Shown: positions 48,646-60,600 of the stretch, piece after piece
Layout of the letters: the number at the start of each line of letters is the position of its first letter
Numbering within the stretch: position 1 is the first letter of the stretch
The notes under the pieces: generated by a model
Databases searched by the model: none
What the model was told of the DNA's origin: nothing
Seen by the model: only the letters and a program-made list of their open reading frames with translations
From: Pristionchus mayeri
Taxonomy: Eukaryota; Nematoda; Chromadorea; Rhabditida; Neodiplogasteridae
DNA length: 64,000 nt
Direction of reading: 5' to 3'
NCBI GenBank assembly: GCA_036245805.1
Contig: BTRK01000003.1
Span: forward strand, 25,554,685-25,618,684
Translations under genes and position numbers: made by a program

Positions 48646-50770
48646 CTCCGCGGGAATGAAGGAAGAAGCTGATCTCTCTCTAATCCCATGATCGCGCAAT
48701 CCATGTTCTTGTCCGTTCAAGACTCTCCTACTCCCTCTCCCCCCTCTCTCCCTCTCTCCTACTCCCTCTCCCCTCCCCCTCCCTCTCTCCCTCTCTCCTT
48801 CCCCTCCCTTCTTTCATCCCAATAGACTCGACTCGCATTGTGAGACACAGCGGGGATTCTTGTTCGATCCATGAAAGGAAGTAGATCTCAGTTCATGAAT
48901 AGACTACGGTAGGTCACCCCTTCCCTCTTCTCCCATCTCATTGATTTCCCCCTTGATTCTTCGTTTCTTCTTACTTCGCAAACTCACACTTCCAACTATC
49001 AATTTGAGTGGCTAACCGTCAATTTGTGGGTGGAAACTTGGAGATGCTGAGAGGAAGAAGAGGGAGGGATACTGTAGTCAGAGAGAAGAAATCAATCGAG
49101 AAGTGAACATTCAAGAGGAGAAAGAGAAACGAGACGATGAAAACAGAGAGGAAGTTCGTATATCATGGACGAGAAAAAGAGGAGCGGAGAGTCAACAAAG
49201 AGAGTACTGTAGGAAGGAGGAAGGAAGAAGTCGAGATAGAGTGACGAAAGATCAAAGATCAATTGGAATTGAAGATGAAGAAGAATGAAGGAAGAGTGTG
49301 TAATGCCTCGTTGAGAAGCATCTGAAGACGGAATGGAGGAATGAATGAATTGATGGATGAGATTAAGGAGGAGGAGAAGGTGTTCCAGGATGAGGAATGA
49401 ATGAACACTGAAGAAGGGCGGAGAATCGAGAGAAGAAGGAGAGACCACACAAAATCACCTACTAATAATGGATAATGATACGGTCATTTGAGGGAGAGCT
49501 CCCTCTCTCTCCAAATTGCCCCCCCCCCCTCGATTCCTTCACTAGATGGAGAAGGAGTTCGAAGGGGGAGATGCTTTGGCTCCAGATGGGAGAGTGGAGG
49601 TCACTCGCAGACCTTCAATGGCTTCAAAGAGAATGCTCACTCTCAGTCTCTCAAAGTGGGTTTACAGTCAGGTAAGAGAAGGAAGGCATTGTAAATTGGG
49701 CAACCACTGGAGGTCAATCGGAGACTCGAATTGAGCTGTCAAGTGGGAAGGGGATCGATAGAGAAGGTAGATCAGAGTGGTCGAGGTCCTGCGAGTGGAT
49801 GCTGTAAGTGGAATGGAAGGGGGGGGGGGCGGACCGAGTCACGCCAAATTACTAACAACTATTCACAAATTATGTGTCATTTTCTCTCCTCTCCCTCTCC
49901 TTCAATCGTCAATTTGTGGCAATAATGAACTCTCTCTTTCCCTCACTTCGAATACCTTGGCCCCGCCCCTTTCTGATCAAAGTCAGCTTGCCACTGGATT
50001 CATCCTAATTAGATTGTATGATGACGAGTGACAGAAGGGCGAAGACTCATAATTGGTGGTTGTTCGAAGGAAGACGAGAAGGACTGAGATTGAAAGAGGA
50101 CTTGAAGAAGAATGACCTACTCCAATCGATCGAAGATGACATCATCTCAAGTTGTCACCCTGAGGCACTTCTCGATTCTCCGTTGGTTCGTCCCCTCTGG
50201 TTGCTCCTCCAATAGGGAGAGGGGGCGGGGCTAGTGGAGAGGGAGAGATAGGGGAGAAGAGAGAGAGGAGACTGTGGAGTCCCTCCCCAACTACTCCCCA
50301 CTTTTCCCCCTCTACTCAACACTTTACGTCTCATTTCATTTTGTCTCTTTCGACCCTTCGATTACTCATTATTCGTGATCCTCCTTAATCAGAGGCTTCA
50401 GTCTCTTCTCTTTCCTCTTCAATCCTTTTCTGCCTCCTTCACCTATCTCCGCCCCTCTTTCAAATTGAACAACGATTATCTTAATTGGCCGTAGTTTGGG
50501 GGACTCGATAGGGCGCGTGCCGGAATCTCCCCAACTGTAATTTAGTCCTCCCGTATGGAGACGACGATTAGGAGATGTCGGAGCGCCCACCGCACTATCC
50601 ATTACACAACGGAGGAAAGAGACACCATCGAATGCGAACAATAACATTGAATTGAATCTACATTCCATCCATTCCTAGTCGCCCTCTGTCTCTTCCTTCC
50701 CTCGTCTATCCGTCGATCGATCCCACTCTTCTTCTACTGTAATCTTCCTCCTTCCATTCAGGACCTTGGA

Positions 50771-53440
50771 ATGGATTCCTCCGAGGCCTTCCTTGATATG
50801 GATCAGAAGCCGAAGATCGAGGACGGTCATCTGAAGATGGACATGGAGATGGGGATGAAGATGGAATTGGCTCAGTCAGGAATTACTCCTGATGCAGCCT
50901 TCTATGCTGCAGCCTCCTCCAACCCTTACCTATTCAACGGGGCCTCTTCCATGTCCACCCCCTACCCTTCCTATCCTTATCAGGTGAGAAGATAGTTGAA
51001 AGGGACGATTTGTCACCTCACGAGATTCCCTCTGGCCTCTCTTTCCCTTCTAATCTCTTCTTTCAGATCTCCCAGTCCTTCCCTACCTCTGCTGCATCGA
51101 CCTACAACCCAGCTCCCTTCGGTCTCTATTCCACAAACGGAGGAAGTCCCGACGGTGAGTCTTTAATTGCCCTCCCCATATGCTTGAATCCCCCTATCGA
51201 ACTGAACTCACCGATTACTGGGGGATTAGGCGGTCGTGTCAAACGGTTGGAATGGGTGGGGCTTCTCTCTGAATGGATACCGGGTATCCCTCCTTCCCCC
51301 TTCCCGATTCTCCAACCTATAGTTATCTTCATCCTCGGATCCTCCCCCTCCATCCACCTGTTGAAGCGGCCCGAATCGGTCCTCTTTGAGCTCTCCTTCT
51401 CTCCCTCTCACACCACGATATTCTATCGATTGTAGATCAAATGGCAACAAAGATCATCGAAGGAGGAGAAGTCAAGATCAACAGCAAGGGCAAGAAGGTA
51501 TACAAAGACGAAGTCGTGGTGTGTTACCGTATTCCCTCGATTGTCAATTGATTTTATTGGAGGTGCGCAAGCCACGAACGATCTACTCGTCAGCTCAGCT
51601 GAGTTCCCTGCAGAAGAGATTCATGAAGACGCAGTACCTCGCCCTTCCAGAGAGAGCGGCTCTCGCTGCGGAATTGGGACTCACCCAGACACAAGTGAGA
51701 ATGATCTTTGATCTTCCCTTCCTCCATTCCCTCATTGTATCTTCTTCCCCTCAGAGGTCGCACCCTTCTCTTCTCATTCTCAGCCCTTTTTTCCCACCTC
51801 ATTGAACTTTTTGCCGTCGTTTTCGGAGTGCGAAACTCTTCACTCCTCTCTCTCTCTTCTCCAAAGGAAAACTGCCGATCGCGCACTCTTTTTGCCCCGA
51901 TTTATGAGTTGTTCTTGTTGATTTGAGCAGATGGCGAGAGAGACACGATCAGTTGACACCATCTACTCCCCATCTACTCTCAATCATCCCCATCTGATAG
52001 CGAATCCATTCCAACTTTTCCTTCTATCGATCTTCCCATCTATCGAGGAGACTTCTCCCATTGATCTACCTGTCATAGAGTGATACTCCATTCAGTCCAT
52101 TGGAGGTCTCATGCATCACTGACTCTCTCCCTCTCCCTCATTCCTCCACCTGTCTCCCTCCTCTCCTTTGAACTCGCAACAATCTAAGTCCTCTCCCTCA
52201 GATCTGGTTTGAGATAAGGAAACTTGCCACTTCGGGGCTTCAAAGAAAGTGCGAAAAACTACGGTAGTTAAATGTCTCTTTGTTTCACAGCCATAATAAT
52301 CGAGCGAGAGAGGAAGTCTCGAGTTGCTTTGACTTTGTCGGTCTTTTCTCTGAATTCCAATGTGGAGGTGGGAGGGGGGGAGGGGGGGAGGGGCGTCATA
52401 GTGGTGACTTCCCCTTATCCTTCCATCTATATGACATTCCTCTCGATGCAATGGCAGATGGAGAGAGTGGAAAGGGAAGAACACCTGGTTAGGGAAGGGC
52501 AGAGGATATACAGTATCCCTCCCCCTCTCATTCCTCCGATCTGGCCACTAGAATCTCTAGTGGATACAGTATGACAGGGGAAGAAACACTGACCTACATT
52601 CTATTGTCATTCCTCTACCCTCGTTTCCATAGACTGAGAAGTGACTGAGAGGAATAGAGAGAAAGGGATAAGTCATACATGGGTCACGAATGATTCTCCC
52701 ATCCTCTCTCTCTCTCTCCCTCTCTCTCCCTCGCTCTTATCGATCGATATTTCAGGTGAAAATCTGGTTCCAAAACCGTCGATCGAAACACAAGAAGCAA
52801 GGGCGACCAGACTCAATCAATGGGTGTGGAAGTCCCACTGGATCAGATGAGGGACACGATACTGAGGAGGGAGGATCATCCGTTGGAGATGGTACTTGTC
52901 AGATCGATAGATAGCCACTTACAGTATTCCCAGGATCAGATACTCCGTGCGGGACGGAAGCATCTTCGATGGGAGGAGGATTGACGATGCCGACTCCCTC
53001 TGGAATCTCTCCATCCGCAGTGACTCCGAATGGATTGAGCAGTGATCCGAATGGAGGGGGAGAAGTTCCCCCCACTACATGGATGCAACCCCCTGGAAGT
53101 CTACCCTCTCTCTCCGCACAAGGTATGTTACAGTACTCCAGAGTGGACTAATCGATAAGTGAGAGTACGGTACAATTACAGACTTGGGAGCAATGGCAGC
53201 TTCCTCTCAATTGATGACTCTGAACACGAATAAGGACTACTACTCACTCGATCCCACGATGGAGGTGAGAGAGAAGGGGGGGGAGTAGAGAATGATCTTT
53301 GATCTTTGCAGAGCAACAAGGCGTTCCCATCACTGGAACAGATGCAGATGCAAATGCACATGTATCCCTACTACTCGTATCCCCTGCCTCCTCAACCAAC
53401 CAATCCCATACAGTACATACAGAACATGCAATACTCGTAG
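50771..53440 (+). CDS. ceh-43: Distal-less (Dlx) family homeobox transcription factor
   Basis: Eight exons join in phase: 50771-50983, 51067-51154, 51436-51518, 51563-51694, 52756-52891, 52934-53122, 53182-53274 and 53312-53440. The N-terminus is acidic/Met-rich, then Ser/Tyr/Pro-rich ([13 protein letters not shown]). The homeodomain starts [20 protein letters not shown], continues [20 protein letters not shown] and TQTQ, and after a 1-kb intron ends [17 protein letters not shown]. The [10 protein letters not shown] start, [12 protein letters not shown] and [12 protein letters not shown] are Distal-less hallmarks, with Q at position 50. The C-terminal part is Pro/Gly/Ser-rich and ends YIQNMQYS. 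In C. elegans, CEH-43 acts in anterior hypodermis and dopaminergic neuron fate. The 51695-52755 intron is the largest. Confidence 0.95.
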
Positions 53441-54662
53441 AGCGATAGAGTCCATTCCATCTCTCCAACAGGTATCTGAGCATTGATCATTTCTTCATCT
53501 CGATCATTGACTCTTTCCTCCACTAGTCCCTCTCTCCTTCATTATTCCATTGGATTCGCCACTCTTGTCCATTTCCTAGCTTCCTCTCATTCCTTTTCAT
53601 TTCCCTGGTAGACCTTTCAATCGGTTCGTCACACTTCGTTTCTTCGCAAACCTTCATTAATCTCCTCAATATTTCTAAATATTCTATTCCTCTTCTCACT
53701 TTCATATCTCTTTCTTTCCACAGAGAAATTCGGCCATTCTTCTTCTCATTTGTACTACGCACTAATAATACAGTGACATCTCAATTGGTTGACAACGATT
53801 TCCACAGCTTTATTTCCCTCCTCCATGAAATTTGTCCCCTTTGACCCCTTTTCGCTACCCAAAATTCGATATAATATATATTATATGTAAATTTTACTCC
53901 TAACAATAAAGTTGTTCTTTCATCACGATCGATTTTCGTATCGAGACCTTTCTATCCCTGTTTTTTTTGCTTTCCTTTTCTCGCTCACTCGATAGAAGAG
54001 ACTACGGTAGATGGAGAGGGCAGCAATTATAGTGAGAGAGAGGGAGTGGGAGGGGAGGAGGGAAGAGAGAGGAGGGAGGAGACAAGGGTAGAGTAACCAG
54101 TTCCCCTCTTGGCTGCCTCAGAAAGAGATGTTTGGAGAGAGAAGAGGAAGAGAAATAGATAGTGTGAATAGAGGGACTCAATTGACTTCCATCCCATTCC
54201 ACATTAAACAAAATATTGATGGGATGAATGACACGGTCGATTGACGGAAGAGTCGATGATTGTTGTAGAGGAAGGAAGAATGAAGACTCATTGAGAGAGG
54301 GAGAAAGAGAGAGACTTGTAGAGATGAGGTGATGAATAGCTCCTTGATCTACTTTCTTCTCGCTTTGAAATGGGCAAGGACGGATGGTTCGCACGGTAAT
54401 TAGTGGAATGAACCGAGGATGGGAACGGGGGGAGGAGGGATAGCGAAAGAAAGGAAGAATCTATTGACTCAAGGACTCATTGATCTACTACGAAGTGACA
54501 GTTCACTTCAAGGAATTTTCTTCTCTTCAGTCAACGAAAACCCATCATCTTTAGGGAATACTCGGAATGGAAAGGCTAGCGAAGTATGATGGAGTTGAAT
54601 TGGATAAGAGAGACTTGGATAAGACGACCAATTTGTAAAATGGTGAGTAGATGGTTGATCCC
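53441..54662. other. Convergent spacer, ceh-43 and annexin
   Basis: 1.2 kb between two facing stop codons. It holds the likely ceh-43 3' UTR, then GA-rich DNA. No gene is supported. Confidence 0.45.
53905..53910 (+). terminator. Possible poly(A) signal of ceh-43
   Basis: AATAAA lies 465 bases after the ceh-43 stop in an AT-rich stretch that includes a short palindrome (ATATAATATATTATAT). A 3' UTR of that length is plausible. Confidence 0.4.
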
Positions 54663-57600
54663 TCAAGTGAGTGATTTGTTTCCTCTGACGAGAGCGAGAA
54701 GAGCGTGCTGATAGGCCCCCTTACACTCTTCCTTGATAGTCTGCAAGGACCATTCCTCATCCACCCCCTCCCTCTCTTTCTCTCTCCTCACATCATCCAG
54801 TTTCTTTCCATTCACAGCAGCATAGACCTCCTTGATATCCTCCAGATCGATCTCAGATCGAGAGACCAGAATCCGGATGAGATCACGGGAGTTCGTTCCG
54901 AATCCCTGCAATCTCCCTCTCTTCCCTCTCCCCTTCTCTTCTCCTCTCTCTTCACCTTCACAGCAGCTGCAATTTGATCAGCGAAGAATCTCGGTTTGCC
55001 CATGGCAGCAATTCGATAGAAGACAGTGACTGCCTCCTTGAAGTCTCCCGAACACTCCTTCTTGATATGCTGAGGGGGGAGGATCATGAGGAGGAAGGAG
55101 GATGCTTATTCACCTCTTCGAGACTCTTCCCCGTCTTCAACTGAATTCCCTCCAGGATCTGGGCCAATTCGTGGAAGTTGGCAGCTGCGAGTACAGAATA
55201 CTGCAATAGTTCATTCTTCCCTTCTCTTCCCTTTCTCCTCACCTTCTCGTGCTTCAGATTCTTCTCAGCGGGAGTGGAGAGGATGCCGATGGCCTGAGAG
55301 TAGGAAGGGATCCCTTGTGACTCCCTTGGGTACCTCTCTGATCCTGGCAGAGTCAGCGTGTCCTCCCTCGTCTCTGATCCCCTGCAGTAGAGTCAGCAGC
55401 AGTTTCTTGTAGTCTCCGGAGGTATCAGCTGCGATTGCCTCGTCGAGAGTCCTTCTGAACAGCTCTCGCAATGTTTTGTAATCGGGTCGCATTAATTTCT
55501 CAATCTGTTTAATTTGGCTGTGAAATTCAATTTCAGAAATGTTTCCCGAATTTCGTTATATATATTTTTTAAAAACTAAGTGAATGAAGAATAAGAGTGT
55601 GCTTTCATCTCTGCTTTGTGCTATCTCTTCCAACCAAGAAAAATCGCGACTGACTCACACTAGAATATTCGCGTGTCGCATTCCTTTATCAACAATCTGA
55701 ATCATTATTCATTCATTCATTCATTCATTCTTTATTCACCAACAATTCTTGGGACGGGAATGGCGTGATGAAGCGTTAAGGTGGTATTTTGGCTCGGGCG
55801 AGCTTGTGGGGTGGGGATATGTGGCAGTTCTGCGTTACATTTTAATTTTAGAAGACTGCATTGTAAAAGATGGGGTTGTTTTTATGAGGTGTCGCTAAGG
55901 GGATCGGGGCATGGTTACTACTAAGTGGGGAAGCGTGTTCCAGAGCGTTAGGGAACGCGTGGCACAAGATGAGACTGAATTAGGCATAACATACGGTACG
56001 GCGATGCGTAAATCGTGAGTGGAACGGAGACCACGGGCAAGGGGGGCGATCGAGTAGAGACAAGAGGTGTCGAGGAGAACAAAGGCATGCACTGAGTCGT
56101 ATAGGAAATACATATCACTCAAAGAGCGGCGGCATTCAAGTGTCTCTAGTTGGAAGAACTTGAGTCTATTGGGATAAGGAAGATAAGGTAATTTAGAGCG
56201 GAACAATACACGTTTAGTGAATTCACGCTGGACTGATTCTATTTGATTTACAAGACCAATTGCAGTAGGCTTCCAGATGATAGTAGACGACTCGAGAAGT
56301 GGGCGAATGTAAATTTTGTACGCTTTTAATAAAACACCAGGAGAAGTTGTTAGGAATGACCGCAAAAGTAAATTGCACATTGATCTAGCTTTTCTAGTTC
56401 TTTGGTCAATATGATAACCAAAATGCAATTTCCCAGTGAAAAAAAATGCCAAGATCACGAACTTCATCTTTAGGGGAGATGATATTACCATTAAGGATAT
56501 ATTGCGATCGCGTTTTAAGACGACCAAGATGGAGCACAGAACACTTTGGAGCGCTAATCGTCATATTCCACTGAGCAGTCCACTTTTCTATACTACTAAT
56601 AGCCTTTTGGAGATCGGAACTATGGTCGGGTACAGTGGCATATATTTTAAGGTCGTCAGCGAAAATGTTGTATTTAACCGTAGGGGGGATGCATTCGCCT
56701 AAATCATTAATGTATATGATAAATAACAAAGGACCAATCGCTGAGCCCTGTGGGACCCCTGAGATAATAGGAGAAGGAGGGGATAGATGATTACCAACTA
56801 GTTAACTAAGTGTACCGCCTTTAAAATCGACCAAGTGAAAAGATTTTAAATTCTGAACAATACATTAATCAAGTTGTTCAGAATAATACCCGTTATTCCC
56901 TCAAAATACTTTCTCCCCTTCACTCCAGATAACGTAAAAACGATCCACCATTATCACTAAATGCTCATATACCCGAGCTTATTCGACAACCAGCTAACCC
57001 GTCAAACGCTTCTGGTAACCCCGACGCTCACTCCCGCCTTCGGCGGGAGTTCGCCTTTGAACTAAGTTCAGTCAGGGCTCGCCGCTACGCGGCGAGCCGG
57101 TACTAAGTTGTTCTGAAATTACATCACCAGTCATTCCTTCATAGCGTAATCTTTTCAGTCCGTTCATCCTCTCACCTCCGCTCTCCCCGTCACTTGCCTT
57201 CGGGTTACTAAGTTGTTCGAAATGATACGCTACCCGTCATTCCCTCATAACGTTATTTCCCCAGTCCGTTCACCCTCTCACCTCCCCTCCCGTCTCTCCT
57301 CACCTCCGCTCTCCCCCTCACTTGCCTTCGGGTTACTAAGTTGTTCGAAATGATACGCTACCCGTCATTCCCTTATAACGTTATTTCCCAAGTCCGTTCA
57401 CCCTCTCACCTCCCCTCCAGTCTCTCCTCACCTCCGCTATCCTTCTCACTTGCCTTCGGGATACTAAGTTGTTCGAAATGATACGCTACCCGTCATTCCC
57501 TCATTAGATTATCTCACCTCCGCTCTCCCACCTCCCCTCCCCTCCCCCTCTCTCCTCCATTATCCATTTCATCTCCGCTCTCCCTCTCTCTCCTCCACTC

Positions 57601-60600
57601 CCCCTCTCTCCTCCACTCCCCCTCTCTCCTCCGTTATCCATTTCACCTCCGCTCTCCCTCTCACTTGCCTTCGGATTACTAAGCTGTTCGAATTGATACG
57701 CTACCCGTCATTCCCTTATAACGTTATTTCCCAAGTCCGTTCACCCTCTCACCTCCCCTCCAGTCTCTCCTCACCTCCGCTCTCCCTCTCACTTGCCTTC
57801 GGATTACTAAGCTGTTCGAATTGATACGCTACCCGTCATTCCCTTATAACGTTATTTCCCAAGTCCGTTCACCCTCTCACCTCCCCTCCAGTCTCTCCTC
57901 ACCTCCGCTCTCCCTCTCACTTGCCTTCGGATTACTAAGCTGTTCGAATTGATACGCTGCAAATCATTCCCTCATTAGATTATCTCACCTCCGCTCTCCC
58001 ACCTCCCCTCCCCTCCCCCTCTCTCCTCCGTTATCCATTTCACCTCCGCTCTCCCTCTCACTTGCCTTCGGGATACTAAGTTGTTCGAAATGATACGCTA
58101 CCCGTCATTCCCTCATAACGTTATTTCCCCAGTCCGTTCACCCTCTCACCTCCCCTCCCGTCTCTCCTCACCTCCGCTCTCCCCCTCACTTGCCTTCGGG
58201 TTACTAAGTTGTTCGAAATGATACGCTACCCGTCATTCCCTTATAACGTTATTTCCCAAGTCCGTTCACCCTCTCACCTCCCCTCCAGTCTCTCCTCACC
58301 TCCGCTATCCTTCTCACTTGCCTTCGGGATACTAAGTTGTTCGAAATGATACGCTACCCGTCATTCCCTCATTAGATTATCTCACCTCCGCTCTCCCACC
58401 TCCCCTCCCCTCCCCCTCTCTCCTCCATTATCCATTTCACCTCCGCTCCCCCCTCTCTCTCCTCCCCTCCCCCTCTCTCCTCCGTTATCCATTTCACCTC
58501 CGCTCTCCCTCTCACTAGCCTTCGGATTACTAAGCTGTTCGAATTGATACGCTGCCAATCATTCCCTCATTAGATTGTCTCACCTCCGCTCTCCCACCTC
58601 CCCTCCCTTCCTCTCCTCTTCTCCCTTCTCTCCTCCGCTATCCATTTCACCTCCGCTCGATCTCTCGCCTCCCTTCGGGTTAGTTTTTCGAAATGATAAT
58701 ACGCTATCCGTCATTCCCTTATATCGTTGTCTACCCACTCCCCTATCACCTCCATTCACTCGCTCACCTCCCCTCAGTCCCCCTTCACCCGAGCACCCAC
58801 TAACTTCCCTTCCTTCCTCCCCGCTCTCCCCCCCCCCCCCCCCCCGGCTGAACTCGCGCGCACCCTCGCTCCGCTCTACTTAACCGCAAAAGGAGTTGGA
58901 GCTCCCTAACTGTCATCGTGGCCGAGTGGTGTGCGTGCTTGTCTCGCTATCCTGAGGTCGCTGGTTCGACTCCCGCCGGCGCCCGTCGTGTTTTGCCGCC
59001 TTCCCTCTGACCGCTGGCTACACTCACATTTCTGAGACGGACTCGCCGAAAAAGTGCGGACGCGTCAGCAAATATCGAGACGAAAGAGTATAAAGAAGGG
59101 ATAAAGTCACGTTGAGACCTTCCCAGGAGATATGACTCAAACCATTTCACAATATGATTAGCAATACCTAGAGAGGAAAGCTTATGCATAAGGAATCTTA
59201 AATCAATTGAATCGAATGCCTTTTGATAGTCGAAAAAGATGGTATCTACTGATTTTTTATTGCTTAAAGACTGGGCATAAAACGAAAGGGTTTCGCATAG
59301 GGAAGATGTTGTGCTTCTACTTTTACGGAAACCAGCTTGGCGCGGGTCTAGAAGAGAATGCGCGTCCAGATAGGAAACTAATTCATTAATAAGAATTTTT
59401 TCAAATATTTTTGAGGCAGTAACTGTTAGAGAGATGGGGCGATGGTTAGAAATGTCTGCATTACCTGATTTTTTAGGAATGGGCTTAACATGCGCAATTA
59501 CACTGATCTCCATCATATTTAGGCTCCCTCCCTTTCTCTCCATCCATTTTACTTCCTCTTTCCCTTTTCATTCACTCCTTGAGATGACTAAACTCCTTCC
59601 TCTCATCTCTTCCCTTCTCCTCACTGTATCTTCTTCCATCGAATCTTTCATCAGCATCTCGGGAAATCTCATCTGTCCCTATCGGGTAATCTATAACTCC
59701 CATCTACTAATATTTTCCATTCGAGACCAATTTCACGGCAACGATTCGTCTGATGGAGGCCGATAGTACGGTCAACGACTTTGGAGTTCAGTATGTCAAG
59801 AGAGCCAGTCACATTACAGGTGAACTATGCTATTCCTACGATATCTTCCCAAGCCCACAATTAAATTACCACCATCATTTCAAACCTGGTGTCTCAAATT
59901 TCCATGTGAAGAAAGACTCAAACTATTTAATTCCTCCGATACTTTTCTATCGTGACCAATTACTGGTAGAAGACTGAATATTCCTCCTTCTGGCAGCGTC
60001 ATCTTCGTCGGTTCCCCTGGAGGCAGCTGCTATTCTCCACGATGGATGGCTCAACTACGACGTCGAACCATTCCTCCAGATCGTCCACGATTGCATCGAT
60101 GAAGAGGAGAGGAAGAAGGACGACGAGGAGTGAGAACCCCCCCCCCCCCTTCCCACTTCCTTCCCCCCCCCCCCCCCCCCTATCAGAATATATTCAGGAA
60201 GCACTCCTTCTGTATCGCCCTCCCCATTGTGACCACTACTGAAGAACACTTCCCACTAGGTGAGCACTCGTGAGAGAAGGGAAGAACAGTAGTCCACTTG
60301 AGGAGACATCGACCTCACATCTTCGGAAGCTGATCTCTCCTTTGGATCTCGTCAGAAGGATTGTCACGAGTACGGGACGATGATATACGCCCAGAGGGGA
60401 AATCGACTCGTGCTATTGTGAGGAACGAACTAGTAATCCCTTCTACCCGTTGATTGATTGGATAAACGTACTTGTAGTTGGCCAGATAAGTGTTCCTGAT
60501 GGCAGCTAATTCCTCGTTCGTCCTCGTAGAGATTATCTCATTCAGCACTTTCTCGTCCGTTCCCAAACCCTGAAATGGCAAAAGGATATCTGGAGGCATG

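Larger units (their letters stand above)
41860..50770. other. 8.9-kb gene-poor interval upstream of ceh-43
   Basis: No reading frame here has domain similarity or exon-like splice phasing that I could support. Many frames are artefacts of GA/CT-rich DNA. The interval contains microsatellites, a 500-N gap and several AT-rich islands. Because it lies 5' of a developmental homeobox gene, regulatory sequence is likely, but this is inference; no conserved element can be shown from one sequence. The region about 50460-50660 is less repetitive and lies just upstream of the ceh-43 start. Confidence 0.4.

Noticed and set aside
57100..58720. CRISPR-like repeat array
   Set aside because: Units are contiguous 128-bp tandem copies without unique spacers, in a eukaryotic genome.
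58912..58983. Functional tRNA-Ser/Leu
   Set aside because: A and B boxes are present but acceptor and anticodon stems do not pair, and it sits in repeat sequence.
60315..60425. Possible extra annexin exon after the GLGTDE exon
   Set aside because: None of its frames matches the second half of an annexin repeat. The true partner (IEKLMRPDYKTLRELF) is at 55504, where phase and homology agree.
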